DNA of 64,000 nucleotides, taken from assembly GCA_902629935.1 (NCBI GenBank), contig CACOSU010000002.1, positions 1-64,000 of the forward strand, given 5' to 3'. The notes under the pieces were generated by a model. The model saw only the letters and a program-made list of their open reading frames with translations. It searched no databases and was not told the origin of the DNA. Of this stretch, positions 32,736 to 44,153 are shown one piece after another; position 1 is the stretch's first letter; every line of letters starts with the position of its first letter. This stretch comes from an uncultured Pelagibacteraceae bacterium (GTDB taxonomy: Bacteria > Pseudomonadota > Alphaproteobacteria > Pelagibacterales > Pelagibacteraceae). The position numbers were made by a program, and so were the translations under genes.

Positions 32736-33422
32736 ATGTGGCAAGCTCAAGTGTTTACACTTTATCCAGAAGTTTTTCCTGGTCCTCTATCCAAAGGACT
32801 TTATGGTAAAGCTTTATCAAATAATTTATGGAAACTAAAAGTTGTAAATATACGAGACTCAGCTGATGATAAACATAAAACAGTAGATGATACACCCTAT
32901 GGAGGTGGCTCTGGAATGTTGTTAAAAGCAGATGTTCTTGCAAAGTCTTTAGATAAAAATAAAAATGAGAATGAGAGAATTTTATATTTGTCACCAAAAG
33001 GAAAAAAATTTGATCAAAATTTAGCAAAAGAACTTGCTGATGAAAAATCATTGTCAATTATTTGTGGTCATTTTGAAGGTGTCGATGAAAGAATACTTTC
33101 AACAAGAAAGATTGAGGAGATTAGTATTGGAGATTTTGTTCTGTCAGGTGGAGAGTCAGCTGCGTATGTAGTCATAGATAGTATTTTAAGATTACTGCCA
33201 GGTGTATTAGGAAATGAAAACTCTAAATTAGATGAAACCTTTGAAAATGGTCTTCTAGAGTACCCTCAATATACAAAACCTCAAGTTTGGGAGGAAAAAG
33301 CCGTACCAGACGTACTATTATCAGGGGATCATAATAAAATTAAACACTGGCGTTTATCTCAATCTGAGGCTATAACACGCGACCGAAGACCAGATTTATG
33401 GGAAAAATATAAGAAGAATTAA
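32736..33422 (+). CDS. trmD: tRNA (guanine-N1-)-methyltransferase TrmD
   Basis: [43 protein letters not shown]. Confidence 0.95.
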   Translation: MWQAQVFTLYPEVFPGPLSKGLYGKALSNNLWKLKVVNIRDSADDKHKTVDDTPYGGGSGMLLKADVLAKSLDKNKNENERILYLSPKGKKFDQNLAKELADEKSLSIICGHFEGVDERILSTRKIEEISIGDFVLSGGESAAYVVIDSILRLLPGVLGNENSKLDETFENGLLEYPQYTKPQVWEEKAVPDVLLSGDHNKIKHWRLSQSEAITRDRRPDLWEKYKKN

Positions 33423-33438
33423 CTTGATAAATATTAAC

Positions 33439-34011
33439 ATGAAAACGATTGAAGAAATAAACCAACATAACGTTAAGAAAATACTTTCAGAGAAAAAAAT
33501 TCCTGAATTTTATCCTGGAGATGTTGTTAAAGTAGGTGTGAGGATTACTGAGGGTAAAAAAGAGAGAATTCAGTATTTTGAAGGGGTTTGTATTGCTAAA
33601 AAAAGTAGAGATTTAAACTCATCTTTTACCGTCAGAAAAATTTCTTTTGGTGAAGGTGTTGAGAGAACCTTTCCTTTATTTGGAACATTAATTGACTCAA
33701 TCAAAGTTATCAGATCTGGTAAAGTAAGAAGAGCTAAACTATATTATTTAAGAGACAGAACAGGTAAATCAGCAAGAATTGCTGAAAAAATTAGAAAAAA
33801 AATTGGTATTGATATCGATGTAAAACCAGAAACAGTTACAGAGGAAAATGTAGTCCCAGTAGCAGAAACTCTAAATGAAGAGAAAGCTTCAGCAGGAGAA
33901 GCTTCTAAAGCAGAAGAAGCTCCTAAGGCAGAGGCAGCACCAGCAACAAAGGCTACTAAAGAGGAAGCTCCTAAAGAAGAAAAGTCAGAGGGTGCTTCAG
34001 AGAAAAAATAA
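33439..34011 (+). CDS. rplS: 50S ribosomal protein L19 with Ala/Pro/Glu/Lys tail (ATG at 33439; TTG at 33424 in the ORF track is also possible)
   Basis: [66 protein letters not shown]. Confidence 0.93.
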   Translation: MKTIEEINQHNVKKILSEKKIPEFYPGDVVKVGVRITEGKKERIQYFEGVCIAKKSRDLNSSFTVRKISFGEGVERTFPLFGTLIDSIKVIRSGKVRRAKLYYLRDRTGKSARIAEKIRKKIGIDIDVKPETVTEENVVPVAETLNEEKASAGEASKAEEAPKAEAAPATKATKEEAPKEEKSEGASEKK

Positions 34012-34021
34012 TATTTTTTCA

Positions 34022-35425
34022 ATGGCCACAACACTTTACGATAAAATTTGGAAAGATCACTTAGTAGATCAACAAGAAGATGGTACAGCATTATTGTTTG
34101 TTGATAGACACTTAGTGCATGAGGTAACCAGTCCTCAAGCTTTTGAAGGTTTAAGAAATTCAAATAGAAAAGTAAGGCACCCAAAATTGACTTTAGCTGT
34201 TGCAGATCACAATGTCCCAACTACAGATAGAACAAAAGGAATTGCTGATACTGATTCAAAAATACAGGTAGAAACTTTAGAGGCGAATTGTAAAGAGTTT
34301 GGAGTTCAACTTTTTAGTATGAATGATAAAAGACAAGGTATTGTTCATGTAACAGGTCCAGAACAAGGTTTCACGCAACCAGGAACAGTTATTGTTTGTG
34401 GGGATAGTCATACCGCTACACATGGTGCCTTTGGAGCGTTAGCTTTTGGAATAGGAACTTCAGAAGTTGAGCATGTATTGGCTACACAAACATTAGTTCA
34501 GAAAAAAGCTAAAAATTTTAGAATTAATGTAAATGGAAAATTACCTTTGGGTGTAACTTCAAAAGATGTCATTCTTCAAATTATTGGTAAAATAGGAACA
34601 GCAGGTGGAACAGGATGTGTTTTGGAATATGCTGGAGATCTAATAGAGTCTTTAAGTGTAGAACAACGTATGACTATTTGCAATATGACAATAGAAGGTG
34701 GCGCAAGAGCTGGATTGATTGCACCTGATGAAAAAATATTTCAGTATCTAAAAGACAGACCTATGTCTCCTAAGGGTGAAAATTGGCATAAAGCAATAGA
34801 ATATTGGAGTAGTTTAAAAACTGATCCTAGCGCAAGTTTTGATAAAGAGATGAGTTTACAAGCTGATGAAATTGTACCAATGATTACTTGGGGAACATCA
34901 CCACAAGACGTAATAACTATTGATGGAAATATTCCAAATCCAAAAAACGAAAAAGATGAAGACAAAAAAAATTCTTTAGAAAGAGCATTAGATTATATGG
35001 GTTTAAAACCAGATATGGCAGCTACAGATATTAAGATTGATAAGGTTTTTATTGGCAGTTGCACAAATGGCAGAATTGAGGATTTAAGAGAAGCAGCTCA
35101 AATATTAAAAGATAAAAAAATAGCTTCACATGTTCATGCAATGGTTGTTCCAGGGTCAGGATTAGTTAAAGAACAGGCAGAGCAAGAAGGATTAGATAAA
35201 ATCTTTGTAAATTCAGGGTTTGAATGGAGAGAGCCTGGATGCTCAATGTGCTTAGCAATGAATGCAGATAAATTAAAACCAGAAGAAAGATGTGCCTCTA
35301 CATCTAATAGAAATTTTGAAGGTAGACAAGGTAGAGGGGGAAGAACACATTTGGTTAGCCCAGGTATGGCAGCAGCAGCAGCTATTTCTGGAAATCTAGA
35401 CGATGTAAGAAAATATCAAAATTAG
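34022..35425 (+). CDS. leuC: 3-isopropylmalate dehydratase large subunit (start revised to ATG at 34022)
   Basis: [56 protein letters not shown]; Fe-S cysteines. Confidence 0.95.
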   Translation: MATTLYDKIWKDHLVDQQEDGTALLFVDRHLVHEVTSPQAFEGLRNSNRKVRHPKLTLAVADHNVPTTDRTKGIADTDSKIQVETLEANCKEFGVQLFSMNDKRQGIVHVTGPEQGFTQPGTVIVCGDSHTATHGAFGALAFGIGTSEVEHVLATQTLVQKKAKNFRINVNGKLPLGVTSKDVILQIIGKIGTAGGTGCVLEYAGDLIESLSVEQRMTICNMTIEGGARAGLIAPDEKIFQYLKDRPMSPKGENWHKAIEYWSSLKTDPSASFDKEMSLQADEIVPMITWGTSPQDVITIDGNIPNPKNEKDEDKKNSLERALDYMGLKPDMAATDIKIDKVFIGSCTNGRIEDLREAAQILKDKKIASHVHAMVVPGSGLVKEQAEQEGLDKIFVNSGFEWREPGCSMCLAMNADKLKPEERCASTSNRNFEGRQGRGGRTHLVSPGMAAAAAISGNLDDVRKYQN

Positions 35426-36031
35426 ATGAGAAAATTTAATACACTAAAAAGCATTCCTGCATATTTACCAATTGTGAATATTGATACGGATATGATTATT
35501 CCAAAACAATTTTTAAAAACAATTAAAAGAACTGGTCTTGGAAAAAATTTATTTTTTGAAATGAGATATGATGAAAATGGAAATATAATGAATGACTTTG
35601 TTTTAAATAAAGATCCATATAATAATTCTAAAATTTTGATTGCTGGTAACAACTTTGGCTGTGGCTCCTCTAGAGAGCATGCACCTTGGGCTTTGCTAGA
35701 TTTTGGCATCACTTGTGTGATTAGTTCCAGCTATGCAGATATTTTCTATAATAATTGTTTTAAAAATGGAATATTACCAATAATTCTCGAAGATGAAAAA
35801 ATAAAAGAACTGTCTGAATATGCTAAGAGGAAAGAAGAAATTTCAATAAATTTGAGTGAAGAAAAAATTTTATATGGAAATAATGAAATTAATTTTAAGA
35901 TTGATCCTTTTAAAAAAAAATGTCTACTAGAAGGTTTAGATGATATTGCCCTGTCATTAAAAAAATCCGAAAAAATAGAAAAATTTGAAAATAAATTAAA
36001 AGACCATAAACCATGGATAATGAATGATTAA
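35426..36031 (+). CDS. leuD: 3-isopropylmalate dehydratase small subunit
   Basis: [30 protein letters not shown]. Confidence 0.95.
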   Translation: MRKFNTLKSIPAYLPIVNIDTDMIIPKQFLKTIKRTGLGKNLFFEMRYDENGNIMNDFVLNKDPYNNSKILIAGNNFGCGSSREHAPWALLDFGITCVISSSYADIFYNNCFKNGILPIILEDEKIKELSEYAKRKEEISINLSEEKILYGNNEINFKIDPFKKKCLLEGLDDIALSLKKSEKIEKFENKLKDHKPWIMND

Positions 36032-37130
36032 AGTAAAAAAAAGAAAAATACTTTTACTTCCTGGTGATGGTATTGGTCCAGAAGTAATAAGTGAAGTTAA
36101 AAAAATAATAACTTGGTTTAATGATAAAAAATCTTTAGATTTTGAGATTGATCAAGAACTTATAGGTGGATGTTCTTATGATAAGTATGGTACTCCAATT
36201 ACTGATGAAGTTTTTTATAAAGCTTTAGAGAGTGAAGTTATTATGTTAGGAGCAGTTGGTGGTCCTACTTGGGATAGTTTAGAATTTTCAAAAAAACCTG
36301 AAAGAGCACTATTAAAGCTTAGAAAGGAATTAAAATTATTTGCAAATTTAAGACCTGCTATTTGTTTTGAGCAATTGGTTGACGCTTCAACTTTAAAGCC
36401 AGAAATAGTCTCGGGTTTGGACATCATGATAGTACGGGAGCTTACGGGTGGTATATATTTTGGTGAGCCAAGAGGAATTAAGCCAATAGAAAATGGTGAA
36501 AGAAAAGGAATAAATACTCACACATATACCACTAGTGAAATTAAAAGAGTGGCAAGAGTAGCTTTTGATTTAGCAAGGAAAAGATCTAATAAAGTTACAT
36601 CAAGCGAAAAATCAAATGTGATGGAGGCTGGACAGTTATGGAAAGAAGAGGTTCAAGAATTACATAATAAAGAATATAAAGATGTAGAACTGAGTCATAT
36701 GCTGGCAGACAACTGTGCTATGCAACTTTTAAGAAACCCAAAACAATTTGATGTAATCGTAACTGATAATTTATTTGGAGATATGTTATCTGACCAAGCT
36801 TCTATGTTAACTGGATCTTTAGGCCTACTGCCTTCTGCATCTTTAGGTGCAAAAAATAAAGATGGTGAGATGAGAGCAATGTATGAGCCTATTCATGGGT
36901 CTGCTCCAGACATTGCGGGAAAAGGCATTGCAAATCCGATCGCTTCAATTTTAAGCTTTGCAATGGCATTAAGATATTCATTAGATCTTGATAAAGAAGC
37001 AGATATTTTAGAAAAAGCAGTCCAAGACGTTCTTAACGATGGTTTAAGAACTAAAGATATAATGTCAGATAGTATGAAAGAAATATCAACTTCAGCAATG
37101 GGCGATGCGATAATTTCAAAATTGCAATAA
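36024..37130 (+). CDS. leuB: 3-isopropylmalate dehydrogenase
   Basis: [58 protein letters not shown]. Confidence 0.95.
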   Translation: MIKVKKRKILLLPGDGIGPEVISEVKKIITWFNDKKSLDFEIDQELIGGCSYDKYGTPITDEVFYKALESEVIMLGAVGGPTWDSLEFSKKPERALLKLRKELKLFANLRPAICFEQLVDASTLKPEIVSGLDIMIVRELTGGIYFGEPRGIKPIENGERKGINTHTYTTSEIKRVARVAFDLARKRSNKVTSSEKSNVMEAGQLWKEEVQELHNKEYKDVELSHMLADNCAMQLLRNPKQFDVIVTDNLFGDMLSDQASMLTGSLGLLPSASLGAKNKDGEMRAMYEPIHGSAPDIAGKGIANPIASILSFAMALRYSLDLDKEADILEKAVQDVLNDGLRTKDIMSDSMKEISTSAMGDAIISKLQ

Positions 37131-37156
37131 AAAAGGAATTATTCTAAGGTTTAAAA

Positions 37157-38920
37157 ATGCCAAGTTATACAGCTCCAGTAAAAGATATGATGTTCCTCTT
37201 TGAAAAATTAAGAGATAATAAAAATTATAATGAGCTTAAGAAGTATAATGAAGTAACCCCAGACTTGGTAAAAGATATTTTAGAGGAAGCAGCTAAGATA
37301 AATCAAAATTTAATTTTACCACTCGCTAAAGCAGGAGATGAAAATCCAGCTGTTTTAGAAAATGGTATTGTTAGAACTCCTCCAGGATATAAAGAAGCGT
37401 ACCAGAAGTATATTGAGGATGGCTGGACGTCGTTGTCTTGTGATCCCAAGTATGGAGGCCAAGGAATGCCAAAAACTGTAAGTGCGTTCTTTGATGAAAT
37501 GTTATCTTCTGCAAGTTTATCATTTAAATTATATAGTGAATTAAGTATTGGTGCTTACAATTGTATAAATCACCATGCATCAAATGAAATAAAAGATAAA
37601 TATTTACCAAAAATTGTGGAAGGTAAATGGAGTGGTACAATGTGCTTAACAGAGCCAGTTTGTGGAACAGATTTGGGTTTATTAAAAACTAAAGCGATAA
37701 AACAGCAAGATGAAACGTATAAAATTAGTGGTCAAAAAATTTTTATAACTTCGGGTGACCACGATTTAACTGAAAATATTATTCATTTAGTTTTAGCAAG
37801 ATCTACTGACTCTCCTTCTGGTACCAAGGGTATTAGTTTATTTCTAGTTCCAAAATATATTGTAAATGAAGACGGTAGTGTTGGTCCAAGAAATGGTATT
37901 TCAACTGGATCTATTGAAAGCAAAATGGGCATTAAAGGTTCAGCTACATGTGTGTTAAATTTTGATGATGCAACTGGTTATATGATAGGTACTAAAGACA
38001 AAGGTCTTAGTGCCATGTTTACTATGATGAATTTAGAAAGAATAGTTGTTGGTATTCAAGGTTTAGGAATTTCTGAAATTGCTTATCAAAACTCTCTTGC
38101 TTACGCAAAGGAAAGAAAGCAAGGAAAAACAAATAATTCTAAATCTTTAAATGGAGCGGATTTTATTATTGAACATGCAGATATTAGAAGATCTTTATTG
38201 AATATGAAATCAATAATTGAAGGTGAAAGAGCTTTATGTTTTTGGTTGTCTCAACAAACAGAGGTAAGTCTTTATCATCCAGATGAAAAGATAAAACGTG
38301 ATGCTTCAGATTACGTTTCATTAATGACACCTGTAGTTAAATCACTATTTACTGATTTAGCGATGGAAATTACAAGTGATGCGATGCAAATACATGGTGG
38401 ATATGGTTATACAAAAGATCAAGGCATAGAACAATTGTATCGAGACAATCGTATTACCCCTATTTATGAAGGAACAAATTCAGTGCAAGCTGCAGATCTA
38501 GTATTTAGAAAATTGTTTAATAAAAATGGTAATATTATTAGTAAGTTTTTAGAAATGGTTAAGTCAGAATGTGAGTCTAAAAATGGAAAAGTAAAAACAT
38601 TTTCCAAAGAATTAAATTATTATCTAGATATATTGTCTAAGTTTACAGACTGGATAGGAGATAAAAATAAAATTGAAAAAGATGATGTGAGTGCTGCCGC
38701 AAATGATTATTTAAAAAGTTTAGGCTACATCTCAATTGCTTACGCTTGGATTAAAATTTTGGATGTAAGTTTCAATGATTTTGATACAAACGCAGAGTTT
38801 TATAGTGATAAGATAAATACCGCTAAATTTTATTTTGATAAAGTTCTGCCTCGAGCTGAGTATCATTACAAATCTGCAATTTCTGGAAGTTCAAACATTA
38901 TGAATTTTAAATTTAACTAG
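37157..38920 (+). CDS. dmdC: Acyl-CoA dehydrogenase, DmdC-like (methylmercaptopropionyl-CoA dehydrogenase candidate)
   Basis: 587 aa ACAD with CLTEPVCGTDLGLLKT, FITSGDHDLTENIIHLVLAR, QIHGGYGYTKDQGIEQLYRDNRITPIYEGTN; adjacent to a DmdB-like ligase and DmdA. Confidence 0.78.
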   Translation: MPSYTAPVKDMMFLFEKLRDNKNYNELKKYNEVTPDLVKDILEEAAKINQNLILPLAKAGDENPAVLENGIVRTPPGYKEAYQKYIEDGWTSLSCDPKYGGQGMPKTVSAFFDEMLSSASLSFKLYSELSIGAYNCINHHASNEIKDKYLPKIVEGKWSGTMCLTEPVCGTDLGLLKTKAIKQQDETYKISGQKIFITSGDHDLTENIIHLVLARSTDSPSGTKGISLFLVPKYIVNEDGSVGPRNGISTGSIESKMGIKGSATCVLNFDDATGYMIGTKDKGLSAMFTMMNLERIVVGIQGLGISEIAYQNSLAYAKERKQGKTNNSKSLNGADFIIEHADIRRSLLNMKSIIEGERALCFWLSQQTEVSLYHPDEKIKRDASDYVSLMTPVVKSLFTDLAMEITSDAMQIHGGYGYTKDQGIEQLYRDNRITPIYEGTNSVQAADLVFRKLFNKNGNIISKFLEMVKSECESKNGKVKTFSKELNYYLDILSKFTDWIGDKNKIEKDDVSAAANDYLKSLGYISIAYAWIKILDVSFNDFDTNAEFYSDKINTAKFYFDKVLPRAEYHYKSAISGSSNIMNFKFN

Positions 38921-38922
38921 GA

Positions 38923-40539
38923 ATGAGCCATTACGATACAAATTTAGGTAAAAATAAAGCTAATCACGTACCTCTTACTCCACTAACATTTTTAAAAAGG
39001 GCAAAAGAAATTTATCCAAATTATGAAGCTTTAATCTATGAGCATAGAAAATACACTTGGGAAGAAGTTTATAAAAGAGTTGTAAAATTTGCTAGCGCAT
39101 TATCAAAAATAGGTGTTAAAAAAGGCGATACAGTTTCATTCTTGGCATTTAATACACCAGAAATTTTTGAAGCACATTACTCAGTACCAATGACGGGTGC
39201 AGTTATTAACACTATAAATATAAGATTAGATGCTAAAACAATTTCTTACATTTTAGATCATAGTGAAGCAAAGGTGCTTGTAGTAGATAGACAATTACAT
39301 GGAGAAGTAAAAAAAGCGTTAAAATCTCTAAACAAGAAAATTACTATAATTGACATTAATGACGAATATGCTGATCAGTCTAAATTAGAAAAAATTGGAG
39401 AACTAGAATACGAGAGTTTTTTAAATACAGGTGACGAAAATTTTCAGTGGGAAATGCCAGAAGATGAGTGGCAAGCAATATCATTGAGCTATACGTCAGG
39501 AACTACAGGAAATCCAAAGGGAGTAGTATATCATCATAGAGGAGCATATTTAATGTCAACAGGAAGCTCAGTAGCCTGGAATATGCCAAACAGATTAAAT
39601 TTTTTGACAGTTGTTCCAATGTTTCATTGTAATGGCTGGTGTTATCCGTGGACAGTTCCAATGCTAAATGGTCGAACAATTTGTTTAAGAAATATAGATA
39701 TTAAAAAAATTTTTGAACTAATTGATAAATATCAAATTACACACTTTGGTGGTGCACCAATAGTGTTAAATATGATTACCGGAGCACCTGAGAGTGATCA
39801 AAAAAAATTAAAACAAAAAGTTTATGTACTAACTGCTGGAGCTCCTCCTCCAAGTATAATTTTTAAGAAAATGAAAGCTCTTGGTTTTGAAGTAATGCAT
39901 GTATACGGTTTAACAGAAACTTATGGGCATGTTACACAGTGTGCTTGGAATGATGAGTGGAATGATTTTGATGAAGAGAAGCAAAATGAAATTAAAGCAA
40001 GACAAGGTGTCAAATATCCAAACACTGAAGGAGTAACTATTTTAGATCCTGAAACAATGAAGGAGGTCCCTAAAGATGGAAAGACAATTGGTGAAATCAT
40101 GATTAGAGGAAATGTGGTAATGAAAGGATATTTTAAAGATAAAGATGCGACTGATAAAGCTATGAAAGATGGATGGTTTCATAGTGGCGATTTAGCTGTA
40201 ATGCATCCTGACGGATATATTAAAATTCAGGATAGATCAAAAGATATAATTATTTCTGGAGGAGAAAATATTTCTTCAATTGAAATTGAGAATACTCTTT
40301 CTAAACATCCTTCTGTTTCTATTGCTGCAGTTGTTGCAAAACCTGATGAAAAATGGGGAGAAGTTCCATGCGCATTTATTGAAGCAGTCAAAGATAAACC
40401 AGTTAGCGAAAAAGAATTAATTGATTTTTGTAAAGAGACATTGGCAGGATTTAAAGTTCCAAAAAAAGTTATTTTTTGTGAATTGCCAAAAACTTCGACA
40501 GGAAAAATACAAAAATTTGAATTAAGAAAACAAGTTTAG
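38923..40539 (+). CDS. dmdB: Acyl-CoA ligase, DmdB-like (methylmercaptopropionate-CoA ligase candidate)
   Basis: SYTSGTTGNPKGVVYHHRG AMP-binding motif, DRSKDIIISGGENISSIEIE, KTSTGKIQKFELRK; located with dmdA. Confidence 0.78.
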   Translation: MSHYDTNLGKNKANHVPLTPLTFLKRAKEIYPNYEALIYEHRKYTWEEVYKRVVKFASALSKIGVKKGDTVSFLAFNTPEIFEAHYSVPMTGAVINTINIRLDAKTISYILDHSEAKVLVVDRQLHGEVKKALKSLNKKITIIDINDEYADQSKLEKIGELEYESFLNTGDENFQWEMPEDEWQAISLSYTSGTTGNPKGVVYHHRGAYLMSTGSSVAWNMPNRLNFLTVVPMFHCNGWCYPWTVPMLNGRTICLRNIDIKKIFELIDKYQITHFGGAPIVLNMITGAPESDQKKLKQKVYVLTAGAPPPSIIFKKMKALGFEVMHVYGLTETYGHVTQCAWNDEWNDFDEEKQNEIKARQGVKYPNTEGVTILDPETMKEVPKDGKTIGEIMIRGNVVMKGYFKDKDATDKAMKDGWFHSGDLAVMHPDGYIKIQDRSKDIIISGGENISSIEIENTLSKHPSVSIAAVVAKPDEKWGEVPCAFIEAVKDKPVSEKELIDFCKETLAGFKVPKKVIFCELPKTSTGKIQKFELRKQV

Positions 40540-40545
40540 GTAATT

Positions 40546-41319
40546 TTGATTTTTCAAATTGAAAATAAAAACATCCATGCTTCAGATGCTGGACAGGGAA
40601 TAGACCCAGGTAAAGAAACTATTGTATTTCTTCATGGAAGTGGTCTTTCCCACATTGTGTGGTCTTTAACAGAACAATTTTTTTCTAATAAAAATTTTAA
40701 TGTTTTATCTATAGATTTACCAGGTCATGGAAATTCAGATGGTCCTTGTCTTGATACAATTGAAAAAATTGCTGATTGGTTAGAACAAGTATTTATTTCA
40801 TTAAATTTACAAAAATTGACTTTAGTTGGACATTCTCAAGGATGCTTGGAGATACTTGAGTACGCATCAAAGTATAAAAATAGATTGAAAAAAATAGTTT
40901 TTATTGGTGGTTCAAATAAAATGCCAGTTCATTCAGATTTAATTGATTTAGCAAAAAATGGAGATTCTGATGCAGTCAAATTAATGATGAAGTGGGGATA
41001 TGAAGGATCAAAAAAATTTATTGGAGGTAATCCTGTAGAAAAAATTATTCAGTCGCCAAGAGATATTAGAGAAATATTGGCAGTAGACCTTCTTGCTTGC
41101 AATAATTATAAAAACGGTGCTGATGCTGCAAAATCAATAGAATGTCCATCTCTATTTATTTTTGGATCTTTAGACAAAATGGTAAACTTAGAAGTAGGTA
41201 AAAAATTTTCTAATTTAGTCAAAAACTCAACAGTACATATAATTGAAGGATGTGGTCATATGATTATGATTGAAAAAGCATTTGAAATGAGAGACAAGGT
41301 CTTAGAATTTTTAAAATAA
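40546..41319 (+). CDS. Alpha/beta hydrolase embedded in the dmd-like cluster (TTG start)
   Basis: [24 protein letters not shown] nucleophile elbow, [17 protein letters not shown] catalytic His; preceding and following genes nearly abut. Confidence 0.85.
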   Translation: MIFQIENKNIHASDAGQGIDPGKETIVFLHGSGLSHIVWSLTEQFFSNKNFNVLSIDLPGHGNSDGPCLDTIEKIADWLEQVFISLNLQKLTLVGHSQGCLEILEYASKYKNRLKKIVFIGGSNKMPVHSDLIDLAKNGDSDAVKLMMKWGYEGSKKFIGGNPVEKIIQSPRDIREILAVDLLACNNYKNGADAAKSIECPSLFIFGSLDKMVNLEVGKKFSNLVKNSTVHIIEGCGHMIMIEKAFEMRDKVLEFLK

Positions 41320-42428
41320 TGAAAACTTTTTCAATAGCAAAATCAAGAAGACTTAGAGGCACTCCTTATACCTCAAGAATAGAAAAACAAGGTGTTACAG
41401 CTTATACTATATATAATCATATGCTATTGCCTGCTGCATTTGGTACATTGGAAGATTCTTACCATCATCTTAAGGAATATGTACAGGTATGGGATGTTTC
41501 TGCAGAAAGACAGGTAGAAATTTCTGGAAAAGATTCTGCAAAATTAGTTCAATTAATGACATGTAGAGATTTATCAAAATCAAAAGATGGAAGATGTTAT
41601 TATTGTCCGATAATTGACGATAATGGAGGGCTTATTAATGATCCAGTAGTTTTGAGGTTAAACGAAAACAAATGGTGGGTTTCACTTGCTGACTCGGATG
41701 TAATATTATTCGCTAAAGGATTAGCAATAGGAAATAAATTTGATGTTAAAATTGTTGAACCTAATGTTGATATAATGGCAGTACAAGGTCCAAAGTCATT
41801 TAATCTGATGGAAAAAGTTTTTGGAAATAAGATTGTAAATTTAAAATTCTTTGGTTTTGATTATTTTGAATATGGTGGTGATAAACACTTAATTGCAAGA
41901 TCTGGATGGTCTAAACAAGGTGGTTATGAAATTTATGTTGAGCATAATGACTCAGGATTAAAATTATATGATCATCTGTTTGAGATTGGAAAAGAATTCA
42001 ATATTAAACCAGGATGCCCTAATTTGATTGAAAGAATTGAAAGTGGATTACTTTCTTATGGAAATGATATGGATAATGGAGATAATCCATATGAGTGTGG
42101 GTTTGATAAATACATTAATATAGATAGTGATATTAATTTTTTAGGAAAAGAAAAATTAAAACAAGTTAAATCAGAAGGAATTAAAAAAAAACTAATGGGA
42201 GTAAAGTTAGACACTGATAAAATTAGTCTTACAGGTTCGTTAGATCTGACTGATCAAAATAACAAAATAATTGGAGAATTGAGATCAGCCTGTTATTCGC
42301 CACATTTTAAAAAAGTTATTGGTATTGCTATGATGAAAAAAGACTACTGGAATACTGATCAAGATGTAAAAGTTAAGATAAATAGTGAAAATTGTACCGG
42401 TAAAGTTTGCGATTTACCTTTTATTTAG
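41319..42428 (+). CDS. dmdA: Dimethylsulfoniopropionate demethylase DmdA (GcvT-family)
   Basis: 369 aa [38 protein letters not shown]...[20 protein letters not shown], strongly resembles SAR11 DmdA. Confidence 0.9.
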   Translation: MKTFSIAKSRRLRGTPYTSRIEKQGVTAYTIYNHMLLPAAFGTLEDSYHHLKEYVQVWDVSAERQVEISGKDSAKLVQLMTCRDLSKSKDGRCYYCPIIDDNGGLINDPVVLRLNENKWWVSLADSDVILFAKGLAIGNKFDVKIVEPNVDIMAVQGPKSFNLMEKVFGNKIVNLKFFGFDYFEYGGDKHLIARSGWSKQGGYEIYVEHNDSGLKLYDHLFEIGKEFNIKPGCPNLIERIESGLLSYGNDMDNGDNPYECGFDKYINIDSDINFLGKEKLKQVKSEGIKKKLMGVKLDTDKISLTGSLDLTDQNNKIIGELRSACYSPHFKKVIGIAMMKKDYWNTDQDVKVKINSENCTGKVCDLPFI

Positions 42429-42443
42429 TATAAAAGCTCTAAC

Positions 42444-43439
42444 ATGAACATAGCTATAGTAGGTGCAACAGGTAACGTAGGAAGAAAAACTCTTGAAGTT
42501 TTCGATAAAAAAAATTTTAAGTTTAATAATTTGTATTTAGTAGCATCAGAAAAAAGTGCAGGAAAAAAAATCACGTTTAGAGACAAAGAATATGAGATTG
42601 AAAATTTGGAGAACTATGATTTTTCTAAAGCAAATATTACTTTTTTTGCAGCTGGAGGAAAAATTGCAGAAAAGTATGCAGAAAATGCAGCTAAAAATAC
42701 TATAGTAATTGATAATTCAAGTTTTTTTAGAATGGATCCGGAAGTTCCTCTAATTGTTCCACAAGTAAATGGATCTGAGATAAAAAAAATGAAAAAAAAT
42801 ATAATTGCAAATCCAAATTGTTCAACAGCACAACTTGTTATTGCACTCAAACCACTTCATGATTTGTTTAAAATAAAGAGAGTTGTAGTTTCAACTTATC
42901 AATCTGTTTCAGGTGGTGGTAAGGCTCCAATGGATGAATTAATTGAACAAACTAAATTATACTTAGAAGGAAAAAAAATTGAACCAAAAAATTTTACTAA
43001 ACAAATTGCGTTTAATATTATTCCACACATAGATGTATTCGCAGAAGATGGTTACACAAAAGAAGAATTAAAAATGGTGAATGAAACAAAAAAAATTCTA
43101 GACAATAAAATTGAACTAACAGCAACTTGTGTAAGAATTCCAGTTCTAGTGTCACATTCTGAAGCTGTAAACATAGAGTTTGAAAAACCATATAATTTGG
43201 AAAAAGCGAGAAATGCCCTAAATAACGCAGAAGGATGTGTAGTAATTGATAAAAGGGAAAATGGTGGTTATAGCACTCCAATTGATGCCACAGGTAGCGA
43301 TGATACTTATATATCAAGAATTAGAGAAGATAAAACAAATCCTAATTCTTTAAATTTATGGATTGTTTCTGATAATTTATTAAGAGGTGCTGCACTTAAT
43401 TCTGTTGAAATTGCAGAAACAATAATTAAATCAAATTAA
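42444..43439 (+). CDS. asd: Aspartate-semialdehyde dehydrogenase
   Basis: IAIVGATGNVGRKTLEV, IIANPNCSTAQLVIALKPL, YQSVSGGGK. Confidence 0.95.
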   Translation: MNIAIVGATGNVGRKTLEVFDKKNFKFNNLYLVASEKSAGKKITFRDKEYEIENLENYDFSKANITFFAAGGKIAEKYAENAAKNTIVIDNSSFFRMDPEVPLIVPQVNGSEIKKMKKNIIANPNCSTAQLVIALKPLHDLFKIKRVVVSTYQSVSGGGKAPMDELIEQTKLYLEGKKIEPKNFTKQIAFNIIPHIDVFAEDGYTKEELKMVNETKKILDNKIELTATCVRIPVLVSHSEAVNIEFEKPYNLEKARNALNNAEGCVVIDKRENGGYSTPIDATGSDDTYISRIREDKTNPNSLNLWIVSDNLLRGAALNSVEIAETIIKSN

Positions 43440-43443
43440 GTAA

Positions 43444-43824
43444 ATGGAAAATAGACCTTTATCACCACATATACAAATTTACAAATGGCATATTTCTTCA
43501 TTAGTATCAATTTCACATAGAATTACAGGAATAATAAATTTTTTTGCGATTAGTTTAATTTGTTTTTGGTTTGCTTTTATGCTTCTAGGCGAAACTAACT
43601 ATCAAATAATTAAGAATTTTTTACAAACATTTGCAGGAAAATTTATTTTGATCGGTATAACTTGGTCATTTAGTTTTCAAATGTTAAGTGAGATAAGACA
43701 TTTAATTATGGATTATGGTTATGGATTTGAATTACAAACAACAAAAGTTACTGGACTATTTGTTATTTTTGGATCAATTATTTTAACTATATTAATTTAC
43801 TTATTTGGGAGAGGTTTTGTATAA
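43444..43824 (+). CDS. sdhC: Succinate dehydrogenase cytochrome b556 subunit
   Basis: RPLSPHIQIYKWHISSLVSISHRITG; EIRHLIMDYGYG. Confidence 0.93.
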   Translation: MENRPLSPHIQIYKWHISSLVSISHRITGIINFFAISLICFWFAFMLLGETNYQIIKNFLQTFAGKFILIGITWSFSFQMLSEIRHLIMDYGYGFELQTTKVTGLFVIFGSIILTILIYLFGRGFV

Positions 43825-44153
43825 TGTTATCAGCAACAAAAAAGTGGATTTTTTTAAGAATAAGTTCATTAATTCTATTACCCCTAATGTTTTGGTTTAT
43901 AATAAATTTAGTTAACTTTTATGACAAAACATATGTTGAAATAGTTGGGTTTTTAACAACTCAACCATCTAAAATTTTAATAGGGTTATTTTTGGTATTT
44001 TCTTATTTTTTTTCAGCTTTAAGCATAAGTGAGGTTTTTGAGGACTATATTCAAAGCGAAAAAATCAAAAATGCCGCAAACAAAGCCCTTAATTTTTTTG
44101 CTATAGTATTTCCAATTATTACAATTATTGTTATTTCTAATTTAGGTAGATGA
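43824..44153 (+). CDS. sdhD: Succinate dehydrogenase membrane anchor subunit
   Basis: Three TM protein between sdhC and sdh[19 protein letters not shown]. Confidence 0.85.
   Translation: MLSATKKWIFLRISSLILLPLMFWFIINLVNFYDKTYVEIVGFLTTQPSKILIGLFLVFSYFFSALSISEVFEDYIQSEKIKNAANKALNFFAIVFPIITIIVISNLGR

Noticed and set aside
32468-32809. Plus-strand Gln/Lys-rich ORF overlapping rpsP/trmD
   Set aside because: Frame-shifted reading of the 48-bp repeat; no RBS or family features.
33875-34021. 49-codon N-terminal extension of LeuC in the ORF track
   Set aside because: It is an out-of-frame reading of the rplS tail repeat (Lys/Gln/Leu-rich); LeuC homologs start at [10 protein letters not shown] (34022).
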